Shown in pieces: positions 27,206 through 36,645 of a DNA stretch of 64,000 nt; the stretch's first letter is position 1; every line of letters begins with the position of its first letter. Source of the stretch: Cyclobacterium jeungdonense. GTDB lineage: Bacteria > Bacteroidota > Bacteroidia > Cytophagales > Cyclobacteriaceae. The position numbers and the translations under genes were made by a program. The stretch is from the NCBI RefSeq assembly GCF_010994275.1, contig NZ_WMCD01000004.1:1-64000 (forward strand), in the 5' to 3' direction. Under the pieces are notes generated by a model that worked only from the letters and a program-made list of their open reading frames with translations, was not told where the DNA came from and made no database searches.

Positions 27206-28270
27206 TTACAGGAAGTCAATATCAGTATAGATAGGGTATTTCATCAGGGATTGCAGGGCGGTTTCCACTTTGAAATTTTCAAAAAGTACCTTGTATAAAT
27301 TTTCGGTGATGGGAGCTCTGCGATTCGTGGATTCCAGGTACAGCTTGATAAGCTTGACGGTATTGATACCCTCTGCTACTTCCTCCATATCGGAAGTAAT
27401 ATCCACCAGTTTTTCTCCCTGAGCCAACCGAAATCCCAAGGTATAATTGCGGGAGAGGGTAGAGTTGCAGGTAGTTACCAGATCTCCTATTCCGGCAAGG
27501 CCCAGAAAAGATTTGGTGCCGCCACCCATGGCATTCCCCAGATGAATTAATTCTACCATACCGCGGGAAACCAATAATCCTTTGGCGTTGTCTCCCAGCC
27601 CCAAACCGGATAAAGCACCCGCAGCAATGGCAATGATATTTTTTAAAACGCCAGAAAGTTCGACTCCAATTATATCGGAATTGCCATAGACCTGAAAATT
27701 ATCTGACCTTAATAGCCGCTGCCCTTCTCTGATGACCTCATTGTATCGACTGGCCACTACGGTGGCTCCTGGCTGGTGTTCCAATAACTCCTTAGCCAGA
27801 TTGGGTCCGGCCAGACAGCCAATTCTTTCCACAACGGTCTCCTTCAGGATCACCTCACTCATTGTACAAATATGCTCCCGGTTGATCTGAGTGATGTTTT
27901 CCAGGGTCTTTCCTTCAGGCAAATTCAGGGAAAGTCCCTTGGTCCCGTGAATTAAAAAATGATAAGGGTGAAGATAGGGAGCAAACTGAACCATCACCTC
28001 CTGAAAACCCGAAGAGGGTATCATGGGAAACATCACTTCGCAGGCCTCGCAAAGCATCTCCGGATCATTGGTGGCTTTAATTTTATCAGCCAGTTTTCTA
28101 TTTTTGACCTTGTGCGTTTCATTAATAGATTGTACCACGGCTTCATCCCGGGCATATACCAAAACCTCATTTTTTTCTGCCAACAAATTAGCAATGGCTG
28201 CGCCAAAACTTCCAATACCAATTACACCTATCGGCCGGGCATCAAACGATTTTTTCCAATTCATATCCAT
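27206..28270 (-). CDS. gpsA: NAD(P)H-dependent glycerol-3-phosphate dehydrogenase
   Basis: GpsA reduces dihydroxyacetone phosphate to sn-glycerol 3-phosphate, the backbone of phospholipids. The 354-residue protein has the N-terminal Rossmann motif GIGSFGAAIANLL (about 18-30), the HGTKGL segment near 108-113, the catalytic region GPNLAKEL, and the C-terminal helical domain with GVELSGVLKNIIAIAAG and ARNYT-like SRNYTLG. It overlaps the upstream acyltransferase gene by 29 bases, so product of one enzyme is the substrate of its coupled neighbour. The second Met (28264) is an alternative start. Confidence 0.95.
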   Translation of the reverse strand: MDMNWKKSFDARPIGVIGIGSFGAAIANLLAEKNEVLVYARDEAVVQSINETHKVKNRKLADKIKATNDPEMLCEACEVMFPMIPSSGFQEVMVQFAPYLHPYHFLIHGTKGLSLNLPEGKTLENITQINREHICTMSEVILKETVVERIGCLAGPNLAKELLEHQPGATVVASRYNEVIREGQRLLRSDNFQVYGNSDIIGVELSGVLKNIIAIAAGALSGLGLGDNAKGLLVSRGMVELIHLGNAMGGGTKSFLGLAGIGDLVTTCNSTLSRNYTLGFRLAQGEKLVDITSDMEEVAEGINTVKLIKLYLESTNRRAPITENLYKVLFENFKVETALQSLMKYPIYTDIDFL

Positions 28271-29969
28271 CCAGTCGGTTGTGGTAATAATACAATAAAC
28301 TAATATCTTCAGTTATAACATGACCATCTTCGGTACGGATCAGGGGCCTTTTGGCATGATACATACCCAGGTTTTCAAAACCGTGGCGTATGATTTCCTC
28401 AAGAGGCTTTTCCAAATGGGGGGCAATGCCCAATTTACCCGCTTCCTTTTGACGCTTGATTTCAACTAAAACCTTCCCGCAAGCAGCCTTAAAGTCATCA
28501 AATGGCAACTGAATATCTTCCTCCGGAAGCTGCAGAAGGCTAAACAAATCCAATTTTTCATTGCTGCGTTGTATGAGTTGAAATGCAGTAAAAGCAACCA
28601 AATGACTACTAAAAACCCGATTAATTTTATGAAACTCTTCTGCAATCCGCTTGCCAAGTTTTTTGGTATACTCCTCTTCCCTTTGCAGGTCAACCGTCAC
28701 CTGATTGTTAGTTAAAAAATAATCCTTGCAATCGATCGGCCTTCCGTGCCTGTCCCTGCTTTTTCCATTTTCGTCCACATAGTTACCTAGTATATCCAAC
28801 GCCTTTCCAATTGAAACGGAAATATCTGAACCCTTTGTGAAAAACTTAACAAGGAATCTTGAAATCTTATAAGAGGTGGAAAATTCATCCGATTCGCTGT
28901 AGTACCTCTCCTGACCGGTATAATTCAGGTGTTCTTTTATCAGACTGGGAGCTTCCAAAACAAAATGGTAATTGATCGTAACCGGCACAATAAAAACCTT
29001 TCCAGGGTCATCGGGCTCTGCTTGATAATTGGCTCGTTGGGCCTCGATAGCGGTATTTAGCAAACCAAGTTTCAACTTGGACTCAATGGTTCCACTTCTG
29101 GAACGCGTACCTCCTGGAAAAAACAAACTATGGCACCCAAACTGAATGGCTTCTCTGGAATAGGTTTTCAGAGTTTCCAGGTAAATCTGATTTTTCTTTC
29201 TTCGATCCACCTTATAGGCCCCTAGCGCATTCATGAAATAGGCAAAAATCTGGATATTAAACAGGTTAAGCCCTGCTCCATAAATGAAAGGAGGAAGACC
29301 AAGGGTACTGATCGTCCAACCAATCAGAATGCTATCCAGGTTACTAAAATGAGTAGGTACCATTACGATGGTGCCTTTCGAAGCAAGCTCCCGTAGTTGA
29401 TCGGTTTCTCCAATAATTTGGATTTTATCTTGCAGGCTATATTGGTTGCTAAAAATAGATTTGAATCCCTTTACCCGGGAAGTATTCAGTAGTCGCGAAA
29501 AGCCAAAGGTGACGATCCGGCGTGTCATTTTATAGTGACTGTGCTTAAAATTACTGGCTATTTCTTCTGCGTAGCGCTGTGTGATGGCAGTTAATATTTC
29601 CAGGTACTTCTCTTTTTTATCTGACTCGCTGAGTCTTTGATCCACCCCAATGGACAAAAGGGAAGACTTCACACCTGACCAAAAAGATGCTTCGTCGTCC
29701 GGATCTACCAACCAGGGATTTTGCTTGATTCGCATCCTTTCTTTGTACAGTGTGATCTCCAGTTCCTCTTTTAAGGCTTGAACCTGATTTCCGGTTAGGT
29801 TTTTAATTTTCTCACTACTGGACGCTACTACTTGCTGGATAAACTCTTTCCTGCCTTTACTCAGTCTTACCACCGGCCATTCATCCTTTTTTGGCAATAT
29901 GGGCTCGTATTGGTGCTTGATATAGTCGTCGGTCAATGGTTTGTCATTTGGTTGGTCAAAGATAACCAA
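28242..29969 (-). CDS. glycerol-3-phosphate/lysophosphatidate acyltransferase, PlsB-like
   Basis: The 575-residue protein has the acyltransferase block I THFSNLDS with HX4D at His207-Asp212, block III FPGGTRSRSG at about 284-293, and block IV VFIVPVTINYHFV. Length and the helical N- and C-terminal extensions suit a PlsB-like glycerol-3-phosphate acyltransferase rather than the short PlsC. It should acylate glycerol 3-phosphate (or lysophosphatidate) at the membrane. The adjacent overlapping gpsA supports the first step. The start is uncertain: the frame opens after a TGA with TTG at 29969 as the first usual start codon, and two TAnnTTTG matches overlap this point; the first ATG is near residue 79. 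Confidence 0.82.
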   Translation of the reverse strand: MVIFDQPNDKPLTDDYIKHQYEPILPKKDEWPVVRLSKGRKEFIQQVVASSSEKIKNLTGNQVQALKEELEITLYKERMRIKQNPWLVDPDDEASFWSGVKSSLLSIGVDQRLSESDKKEKYLEILTAITQRYAEEIASNFKHSHYKMTRRIVTFGFSRLLNTSRVKGFKSIFSNQYSLQDKIQIIGETDQLRELASKGTIVMVPTHFSNLDSILIGWTISTLGLPPFIYGAGLNLFNIQIFAYFMNALGAYKVDRRKKNQIYLETLKTYSREAIQFGCHSLFFPGGTRSRSGTIESKLKLGLLNTAIEAQRANYQAEPDDPGKVFIVPVTINYHFVLEAPSLIKEHLNYTGQERYYSESDEFSTSYKISRFLVKFFTKGSDISVSIGKALDILGNYVDENGKSRDRHGRPIDCKDYFLTNNQVTVDLQREEEYTKKLGKRIAEEFHKINRVFSSHLVAFTAFQLIQRSNEKLDLFSLLQLPEEDIQLPFDDFKAACGKVLVEIKRQKEAGKLGIAPHLEKPLEEIIRHGFENLGMYHAKRPLIRTEDGHVITEDISLLYYYHNRLDGYELEKIV

Positions 29970-30007
29970 AAATAAAATTCATTAAACAGAATTATCAATA
30001 GGGCAGT

Positions 30008-30038
30008 TTTGTCAATGGTGGAATAGATTGTAATATTG
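30008..30038 (+). promoter_or_regulatory. promoter of the polyprenyl synthase gene
   Basis: TTTG (30008-30011) is followed after 19 bases by TAATATTG (30031-30038), one mismatch from TAnnTTTG. The start would fall near 30045, giving an 11-base leader before the ATG at 30056. Spacing equals that of the rRNA and tRNA promoters in this window. Confidence 0.5.
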
Positions 30039-30055
30039 CACCATTCAAAACACCC

Positions 30056-31030
30056 ATGAAGCAGGATTTACAGCAGATACAAGCCCCGATAGCCACTGAG
30101 ATGGCTGATTTTGAAAAAAAGTTCCGCTCCTTCATGCAGAGTAAGGTCAAACTGCTCGACCATATTACCCAATATATTGTTCGAAGAAAAGGAAAACAGA
30201 TGCGTCCCATGTTTGTTTTTCTCAGCTCTGGTGTAAGTGGAAGTATCAGCGAGGCATCCTACCGGGGGGCTGCGCTTATTGAACTCCTTCACACGGCCAC
30301 CCTCGTACACGATGATGTAGTCGATGATGCCAACTACCGCAGAGGTTTTTTTTCCATTAATGCGCTGTGGAAAAACAAAATTGCCGTTTTGGTGGGTGAC
30401 TACCTGCTTTCCAGAGGCTTATTATTAAGTGTCGAAAACGAGGATTTCAATCTATTGAAAATCGTCTCCAATGCGGTTCGGGAAATGAGCGAAGGAGAAC
30501 TTCTTCAAATTTCCAAAGCACGAAAATTGGATATTACAGAAGAGGTGTATTACACCATTATCCGGCAAAAAACAGCAAGCCTGATCTCCTCCTGTTGCGC
30601 CGTCGGCGCTGCCACCGCCGGAGCAAGCGCGGAAAGCACTGAAAAAATGCGGCTTTTCGGTGAAAAGGTTGGCATGGCTTTCCAAATTAAAGATGACTTA
30701 TTTGATTATGGAGAAGACGTGGTGGGAAAGCCAGTTGGGATCGACATAAAAGAAAAGAAAATGACACTTCCTTTAATTTATGCACTAAATCATGCTTCCT
30801 GGGTCGAAAAGAAAAAAATTATCTATAAAATCCGCAATGGAAGCGAAAATAAAAGCACGGTGAACGAAATTATTAATTTCGTTAAAGCCTCTGGTGGTTT
30901 GGAATATGCCCAACAGGTGATGAACGATTTTTACCAGGAAGCGCTCTCCATTTTAGCCGAATTTCCGGAGTCCGACTATAAAACCTCCCTATCCTCATTA
31001 GTAACCTACACTATCGAACGGAAAAAATAA
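30056..31030 (+). CDS. polyprenyl (long-chain trans-isoprenyl) diphosphate synthase
   Basis: The 324-residue enzyme carries the two aspartate-rich motifs of trans-prenyltransferases: DDVVD at 86-90 (LVHDDVVDDANYRRG) and DDLFD at 213-217 (QIKDDLFDYGEDVVGKP). It condenses isopentenyl diphosphate onto an allylic primer with magnesium. Length and motif wording suit an octaprenyl- or heptaprenyl-type synthase (IspB-like) that supplies the quinone side chain, menaquinone in most Bacteroidota. Chain length cannot be fixed by reading. It has its own promoter and stands just before the dcw cluster. Confidence 0.92.
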   Translation: MKQDLQQIQAPIATEMADFEKKFRSFMQSKVKLLDHITQYIVRRKGKQMRPMFVFLSSGVSGSISEASYRGAALIELLHTATLVHDDVVDDANYRRGFFSINALWKNKIAVLVGDYLLSRGLLLSVENEDFNLLKIVSNAVREMSEGELLQISKARKLDITEEVYYTIIRQKTASLISSCCAVGAATAGASAESTEKMRLFGEKVGMAFQIKDDLFDYGEDVVGKPVGIDIKEKKMTLPLIYALNHASWVEKKKIIYKIRNGSENKSTVNEIINFVKASGGLEYAQQVMNDFYQEALSILAEFPESDYKTSLSSLVTYTIERKK

Positions 31031-31263
31031 GATTTTTCTTTTTTTTCATTTTTTATGGGAATTCCTCCCACATATTTTTTATGGCAAAATTAGCCAGCTA
31101 CTATTCCCTGAACACATTCCACAAAAACTTCTATTTAAAACCCCTGGAAAGGCATTTTAGCGGCATTTAGTTGCTGATTTATAGTCCGTTGCCCCCTTTA
31201 GCAGGCCGTATTATTTTTTGATAAAAAATTGTGTTTGTAGTTTGTTTTGGATACTTTTATACC
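31031..31263 (+). other. intergenic region upstream of the dcw cluster
   Basis: No gene is apparent in the 315 bases between the polyprenyl synthase and mraZ. The first part is T-rich without a clear hairpin. Near 31230-31260 there is a TTG about 20 bases before TACTTTTA, a possible second, weaker promoter for the cluster. The MraZ repeats and main -7 element follow. Confidence 0.5.
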
Positions 31264-31300
31264 AATGTGGTAAAAAGTGGGGCAAAGTGGTATAAAGTGT
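31264..31300 (+). promoter_or_regulatory. MraZ operator: four GTG-containing repeats at 10-base spacing
   Basis: GTGG occurs at 31267, 31277 and 31287 and GTGT at 31297, each preceded by A-rich sequence (AAAGTGG-like), with a strict 10-base period. MraZ proteins are known to bind direct repeats of this kind (TGGGN boxes in E. coli, AAAGTG boxes in Mycoplasma) in front of their own operon. The third and fourth repeats cover the place where the -33 element of the mraZ promoter should be, so binding would repress the dcw cluster. Role by analogy; repeats seen directly. Confidence 0.75.
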
Positions 31301-31312
31301 TTAGCTATTTAC

Positions 31313-31320
31313 TACTTTTG
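31313..31320 (+). promoter_or_regulatory. -7 element of the mraZ/dcw promoter
   Basis: TACTTTTG is a perfect TAnnTTTG match 25 bases before the mraZ ATG. Transcription should begin near 31327. No TTTG is seen at -33, where the MraZ repeats lie instead. Confidence 0.6.
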
Positions 31321-31345
31321 TAATCTATAATCAGGAAGCAGAGGA

Positions 31346-31795
31346 ATGGCATCTTTCACCGGTGAATTTGAATGTAAACTGGATGCCAAGGGCAGGTTGG
31401 TATTGCCTTCTAAAATGAAGGCATCGTTACCTGAATCCTTGGGTCAGGAAATGATGCTGCGTAAAGGTTTGGAACCTTGCCTCGAACTGATTCCCATGAT
31501 AGAAGTACGAAAGGATCACAATAAGCTGGCAAGCCTGGACGACACGGACGATGATGTCAGGCGCTTTAAGCGGTCCTTTTTCAGAAGGGAATCGCCAGTA
31601 GAACTGGATACTGCCGGAAGATTTCTGATACCAAAAAACATGCTTCGGCATGGGCAACTAGAAAAAGACGCCGTACTCATTGGAATTGGTACCAAAATAG
31701 AAATCTGGAACCCGGACCTTCACGAAGAATATGCCGCCAAAGAGGAGCAGGTGTACAAAGATTTGAATAAAAAATTTTTAGGAAAAAGTGGATAA
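31346..31795 (+). CDS. mraZ: transcriptional regulator MraZ
   Basis: MraZ is a ring-forming AbrB-fold DNA-binding protein that represses the dcw operon. The 149-residue protein shows both DxxxR repeats: LDAKGRLVLPSKM (about 12-24) and LDTAGRFLIPKNM (about 86-98). It is the first gene of the cluster, overlaps rsmH by 8 bases, and lies behind the four 10-base repeats that are its likely operator. Length matches the family (about 145-155). Confidence 0.95.
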   Translation: MASFTGEFECKLDAKGRLVLPSKMKASLPESLGQEMMLRKGLEPCLELIPMIEVRKDHNKLASLDDTDDDVRRFKRSFFRRESPVELDTAGRFLIPKNMLRHGQLEKDAVLIGIGTKIEIWNPDLHEEYAAKEEQVYKDLNKKFLGKSG

Positions 31796-32693
31796 CCCGG
31801 CCTACCATATTCCCGTGATGCGTGACGCCTGTCTCTCCGGACTGGCGATAAATCCTGACGGTATCTACCTGGACCTGACATACGGTGGAGGTGGACATGC
31901 TAAGGAAATCCTGAAACGGCTGAAAAAAGGGCATTTATATGCTTTTGATCAGGATCCAGATGCAGAAGCAAACATTATTAAAGATGATCGGTTCACATTC
32001 ATCCAGGCGAATTTTCGTGATCTGAAACGCTATTTAAAACTTTACGGGGTAGCGAAAGTAGATGGAATCCTGGCCGATCTGGGGATTTCTTCCCATCAAA
32101 TAGACGAACCTTCAAGAGGCTTTTCCACCCGTTTTGAAGGAAAGCTGGACATGCGAATGAGCCAGTCCGGAGAGCTGACAGCGGCGGAGGTTTTGAACAC
32201 CTATTCCGAAGCGGAGCTTCAAAAAATGCTTAGCCTTTACGGGGAGGTGAAAAATGCCAAAACACTGGCCAAAGCGATTGTCGCCTTCCGGGCCAACACT
32301 CGCTTCGAGAGCAGTACTGAATTCAAAAAACTACTTGATAAATATGCCCCAAGAGGAAAATACGCTAAATATTCCGCTCAGGTATACCAGGCCCTGCGGA
32401 TAGAAGTAAACCAGGAATTGGCTGCGCTGGAGGAAATGCTAGTCCAAAGCATAGACCTTTTGAAAACCGGGGGACGCCTGGTAGTGATGAGCTACCATTC
32501 GCTGGAAGACAGGCTGGTAAAAAACATCATGACCAAAGGGAAATTGCATGGCGAACTGGAGAAGGATTTCTATGGAAACCCGGTAAGACCTCTGGAACCG
32601 GTCAGCAGAAAAGCCATTATTGCCGGTCCGGAGGAAGTGGAAAGCAATAAACGTGCAAGAAGTGCCCGATTACGAATAGCAAGGAAAGGATGA
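31788..32693 (+). CDS. rsmH: 16S rRNA (cytosine(1402)-N4)-methyltransferase
   Basis: RsmH (MraW) methylates C1402 in the ribosomal P site. The 301-residue protein has the HIPVM-type N-terminus (YHIPVMRDACL), the SAM motif LDLTYGGGGHAKEIL (about 28-42), GILADLGISSHQID, the GFSTRFEGKLDMRM segment, and the C-terminal SYHSLEDRLVKN and SARLRIARK. It overlaps mraZ by 8 bases and the FtsL-like gene by 4 (ATGA), in the usual dcw position. Confidence 0.96.
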   Translation: MDNPAYHIPVMRDACLSGLAINPDGIYLDLTYGGGGHAKEILKRLKKGHLYAFDQDPDAEANIIKDDRFTFIQANFRDLKRYLKLYGVAKVDGILADLGISSHQIDEPSRGFSTRFEGKLDMRMSQSGELTAAEVLNTYSEAELQKMLSLYGEVKNAKTLAKAIVAFRANTRFESSTEFKKLLDKYAPRGKYAKYSAQVYQALRIEVNQELAALEEMLVQSIDLLKTGGRLVVMSYHSLEDRLVKNIMTKGKLHGELEKDFYGNPVRPLEPVSRKAIIAGPEEVESNKRARSARLRIARKG

Positions 32694-33076
32694 CCATGAG
32701 TAGAAACAGTTTCAGAAAACCCATCAACCCCAGGAGGAAACAAAAAAAATCCTGGTTTAACCCCTTTGCTCTGCTGGAGCAAAAGCTGGATATCAGTGGA
32801 TTGGTAGGCGATAACGTACCTGTCAAGCTGGTACCTCCTTTTCTATACGCTGCGTTTCTTGCCATGATTTACATCTGGAGCAACCACCAGGCGGAAAACA
32901 CCATACGAAAGATTGACCAGCTTCAACAGGAAGTAGAAGATATCAGAGCGGACGTGACCACTTTAGAAGCAGAATACATGTTTTCGAGCAAACAGTCCGA
33001 AGTGGCAAAAAAAATAGAAGTATTGGGAATATTCGAAATTGAAGAACCACCTCAACGAATTGTTTTAGAAAAGTGA
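32690..33076 (+). CDS. ftsL: FtsL-like cell-division protein
   Basis: The 128-residue protein has a basic cytoplasmic N-terminus (about 1-45), one membrane helix (about 46-64, PFLYAAFLAMIYIW) and a short periplasmic coiled coil (about 65-105, with heptad Ile, Leu and Val). This is the form of FtsL, which joins FtsQ/DivIB and activates FtsWI at the septum. Sequence is poorly conserved, so the call rests on topology and on the fixed position between rsmH and ftsI. It overlaps both neighbours by 4 bases. Confidence 0.85.
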   Translation: MTMSRNSFRKPINPRRKQKKSWFNPFALLEQKLDISGLVGDNVPVKLVPPFLYAAFLAMIYIWSNHQAENTIRKIDQLQQEVEDIRADVTTLEAEYMFSSKQSEVAKKIEVLGIFEIEEPPQRIVLEK

Positions 33077-35181
33077 ATATAAAAAAATCCATATTGCTCC
33101 GGGTCAGGCTCTCCTTTTTGGTGGTAACCATGATAGCCGGTGCTATTTTTTACAGGATAGGCACCATACAGTTTGCCGAAGGGGACAAATGGCGGCAATT
33201 ATCGGAGGACATCCATCTGCAATACCGTCCGGTAAAAGCCACCAGAGGCAATATTTACAGTGCAGACGGCAGCCTGCTTGCCACCAGTCTGCCTTTTTAC
33301 CGTGTAGCCATGGACCCTTCCATTGCTTCCGCACCTCAACTTAAAGCAGGAATCGATTCCTTAGCTACCCTACTCTCCAGATTTTACAAGGACCGTTCCG
33401 CCGCCTCATACAAGCGCCTGATTCTGGATGCCAGAAATGAAGGTAAAAAATACCTTACCCTAAACAGGAAACAAATCGGCTACCAGGAAAAACTCAACAT
33501 GATGAATTGGCCACTGTTCAGGGAAGGCAGAATGGGTGGTGGAATCATTTTCGAAAAAATTGACAAAAGATACCGCCCTTTCAAAAATCTGGCCGGCAGA
33601 ACCGTGGGTTTTTTAAACGAAGACCAATACGGAGTGGGATTGGAATACAGTTTTAACGAGTACCTCGAAGGAAGAAACGGAGAAGCCTTGTTTCAAAAAA
33701 TCGCAGGTGGAAGTTGGAAACCCCTGCACGATGCAGAAGATATCAAACCCACCGACGGCTTTGATATCCACACTACCCTGGATGTCAATATCCAAGACCT
33801 GGCGGAGTCTGCCTTATTAAGACAGTTGATGAATAAAGATGCCGCCTATGGCTCTGTGATCGTTATGGAGGTAGCTACCGGACACATCAAGGCAATCGCG
33901 AACCTCCAAAGAAGCAAAAATGGCTATGGCTACGGAGAATACTATAATTATGCCGTAGGAGAGCAGGGCCTCACCGAGCCCGGATCCACGTTTAAATTAC
34001 TTTCCATGTTGGCATTGCTGGAAGAGGGTAAGATCAATTTGGAGGACAGTATTGATACCGGCAGCGGCAGCTATAAGTTTTACGACCGTTACATGCGAGA
34101 CGCCAAACACGGGGGCTACGGAAAAATCACTGTCCGGGAGGCATTCGAAAAATCTTCGAATGTCGGAATTTCCAAAATGGTCCATGAACATTTTGGCCAC
34201 CAGCCTCACCGCTTTTTAGAATATGTATCCCAGGTAAAACTAGACGGGCCGCTTGAATTTCAGATTATAGGTGAAGGTGTTCCTTATTTTAAAAATCCGG
34301 AAGATAAAAACTGGTATGGAACTACCCTTCCCTGGATGTCGATTGGATACGAACTCAAAATTACTCCTTTGCAGACACTCTCTTTGTACAATGCGGTAGC
34401 CAACGGAGGAACCTTTGTAAAACCCATGATCGTCAAACAGGTATCCAAAGGCAATTCCGTAGAGAAAAGTTACCGTACCGAAACATTACGAAAAAACATT
34501 GCCTCAAAAAAGACCATCTCCAAGCTTCAGAGTCTCTTAAAGGGGGTGGTGGCAAATGGTACAGCGAGAAATATTTATAATGAATCCTATGCCATAGCCG
34601 GGAAGACCGGAACAGCCCAGAAATTGGAAAACGGCAGGTATACTCAGAAATACTATACCTCCTTTGTAGGTTATTTTCCGGCAGACCGACCTAAATACAG
34701 CGCTATTGTAGTCATTGATAGCCCAAAAGGATTCAATGCCTACGGGGGCGATATTTCCGCACCGGTTTTCCGCGAAATTGCCGATAAGATCTTTGCACAG
34801 GACCTGAACATACAGGAAGAATCGACAAGGAAGAAGGAGCTTCCGCAAATCGACAGGGAAGAATTTCCATTCATTCAGGCAGGACATGTGGAAGAGTTAC
34901 AAATGATTTGCAACAGCATGGGCATTTCAAATCATTACACCGGTTCGGAGACCTGGGTAACCACGAAGGTTGCGAATCGATCCATACAATGGGTGAGTAA
35001 TGCGGTAGAAAAACCAGTTGTCCCTGACGTTTCGGGAATGACCCTTAGGGATGCGCTGTATATATTAGAAAACAAAGGTTTACGTGTGCAGCATTCCGGA
35101 AAAGGGAGGGTCAGTACTCAATCCCTGCCTTCAGGAAGCCGATATGAAACCGAACAGGTTATAAAACTAACGTTACGTTGA
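33073..35181 (+). CDS. ftsI: penicillin-binding protein 3 (septal transpeptidase) with PASTA domain
   Basis: FtsI cross-links septal peptidoglycan in the periplasm. The 702-residue protein has one N-terminal membrane helix (about 12-30), a PBP dimerisation domain (about 50-210), and the transpeptidase domain with SxxK Ser305 (EPGSTFK), SxN 361-363 (SSN) and KTG 511-513. A PASTA domain closes the chain (about 638-702, VVPDVSGMTLRDAL), which is usual for Bacteroidota. The start is GTG inside a GTGA overlap with the FtsL-like stop; no suitable ATG is near. Confidence 0.95.
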   Translation: MNIKKSILLRVRLSFLVVTMIAGAIFYRIGTIQFAEGDKWRQLSEDIHLQYRPVKATRGNIYSADGSLLATSLPFYRVAMDPSIASAPQLKAGIDSLATLLSRFYKDRSAASYKRLILDARNEGKKYLTLNRKQIGYQEKLNMMNWPLFREGRMGGGIIFEKIDKRYRPFKNLAGRTVGFLNEDQYGVGLEYSFNEYLEGRNGEALFQKIAGGSWKPLHDAEDIKPTDGFDIHTTLDVNIQDLAESALLRQLMNKDAAYGSVIVMEVATGHIKAIANLQRSKNGYGYGEYYNYAVGEQGLTEPGSTFKLLSMLALLEEGKINLEDSIDTGSGSYKFYDRYMRDAKHGGYGKITVREAFEKSSNVGISKMVHEHFGHQPHRFLEYVSQVKLDGPLEFQIIGEGVPYFKNPEDKNWYGTTLPWMSIGYELKITPLQTLSLYNAVANGGTFVKPMIVKQVSKGNSVEKSYRTETLRKNIASKKTISKLQSLLKGVVANGTARNIYNESYAIAGKTGTAQKLENGRYTQKYYTSFVGYFPADRPKYSAIVVIDSPKGFNAYGGDISAPVFREIADKIFAQDLNIQEESTRKKELPQIDREEFPFIQAGHVEELQMICNSMGISNHYTGSETWVTTKVANRSIQWVSNAVEKPVVPDVSGMTLRDALYILENKGLRVQHSGKGRVSTQSLPSGSRYETEQVIKLTLR

Positions 35182-36644
35182 ACATACAGTTAAAGGACAT
35201 ATTATACAAAGTTTCTTTGGTCTCTACCAAAGGCGACATGGAGGTTTCCGTGAACCAACTGGCTTTTGACAGCCGGAAGGTCATCGTTGGGTCCGTATTT
35301 GTGGCTATTCCAGGCACTCTGGTGGACGGGCATGCATTTATTAAAAGTGCGGAGGAAAAAGGAGCTATCGCCATCGTCTGTGAATCCTTACCAACAGAGC
35401 TACAAGAGGGAATTACTTACGTGCAGGTGGTGAATGCGGCCCAATCACTGGGGTTGATGGCGGCCAATTTTTATGGAAACCCCTCTGAAAAATTGACCTT
35501 GGTAGCGGTAACCGGCACCAACGGAAAAACGACTACCGTCACCCTGCTCCACCAGTTGTATTCGGAACTGGGCTACTCTTGCGGGTTGATATCTACGGTT
35601 GAAAACCGGATCATGGACCAGGTGCTTCCTGCCAGTCATACCACTCCCGATGTTTTAGCCATCAACGAATTGCTACTAAAAATGCTGGAGGAAGGATGTA
35701 CCCATTGTTTTATGGAAGCCAGCTCTCACGCCATTGTACAGGAGCGGACGGCAGGGCTGAAATTTGCGGGTGCCTTATTTACTAATATTTCTCACGATCA
35801 CCTGGATTATCACGGAGATTTTGATAGCTATATTAAAGCAAAGAAAAAATTATTTGATGAGCTCCCAAAGGATGCTTTTGCCCTGATCAATGCTGATGAT
35901 AAAAGAGGTCGGGTAATGCTTCAAAATTGCAAAGCGAGGCCTTTTACTTTTGGTTTGAAATATCCCGCTGATTTTAAGGCAAAAATATTGGCCAATTCGC
36001 TTCACGGGCTGGAGCTTGATTTGGAAGGCAAGCAGGTTTGGTTCAGGCTTATCGGTGAATTTAATGCCTATAACCTGCTGGGGGTGCTGGGAATTGCCTT
36101 ACTCCTGGATGAGGAAGAAGAAGAAGTATTGCGTCAATTATCCAAACTGACTGGCGCCGTGGGTAGATTTGATCAAGTGTTCCATGCGGGCATCACCGCG
36201 ATCGTGGATTACGCCCACACACCCGATGCCTTGGAAAATGTTCTAAAAACCATTCAAAAACTCAGAACAAGTGGGGAGACGTTGATCACGCTGGTAGGTT
36301 GTGGCGGAAACAGGGACCGTGGCAAAAGGCCGGTAATGGCCAAAATTGCCTGTTCCTTGAGTGATCGGGTTATTTTCACCTCCGACAATCCCCGGGATGA
36401 GGATCCAATGGCTATTATTCAGGAAATGGAGGCAGGGATTAATCCGATTGACCAAAAGAAAACCCTCACTTTAGCCGATAGAAAATCTGCTATCAAAACG
36501 GCATGCAGTCTGGCCAGAAAAGGAGATATCATTTTGATCGCAGGTAAAGGGCATGAGACCTATCAGGAAATCAAGGGAGTCAAACATCCCTTTGACGATA
36601 AAAAAATAGTGAAAGAATTTTTGGAATTATTACACAAGGAATGA
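35178..36644 (+). CDS. murE: UDP-MurNAc-tripeptide synthetase, meso-DAP type
   Basis: MurE adds the third amino acid to UDP-MurNAc-L-Ala-D-Glu. The 488-residue protein has the ATP loop GTNGKTTT (113-120), the Lys to be carbamylated near 221-222 (YIKAKKKLF), and DNPR at 403-406. DNPR is the signature of enzymes that add meso-diaminopimelate rather than lysine, as expected for a Gram-negative wall. Translation starts with TTG in a TTGA overlap with ftsI. The family's start position supports this. Confidence 0.96.
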   Translation: MNIQLKDILYKVSLVSTKGDMEVSVNQLAFDSRKVIVGSVFVAIPGTLVDGHAFIKSAEEKGAIAIVCESLPTELQEGITYVQVVNAAQSLGLMAANFYGNPSEKLTLVAVTGTNGKTTTVTLLHQLYSELGYSCGLISTVENRIMDQVLPASHTTPDVLAINELLLKMLEEGCTHCFMEASSHAIVQERTAGLKFAGALFTNISHDHLDYHGDFDSYIKAKKKLFDELPKDAFALINADDKRGRVMLQNCKARPFTFGLKYPADFKAKILANSLHGLELDLEGKQVWFRLIGEFNAYNLLGVLGIALLLDEEEEEVLRQLSKLTGAVGRFDQVFHAGITAIVDYAHTPDALENVLKTIQKLRTSGETLITLVGCGGNRDRGKRPVMAKIACSLSDRVIFTSDNPRDEDPMAIIQEMEAGINPIDQKKTLTLADRKSAIKTACSLARKGDIILIAGKGHETYQEIKGVKHPFDDKKIVKEFLELLHKE

Positions 36645-36645
36645 C

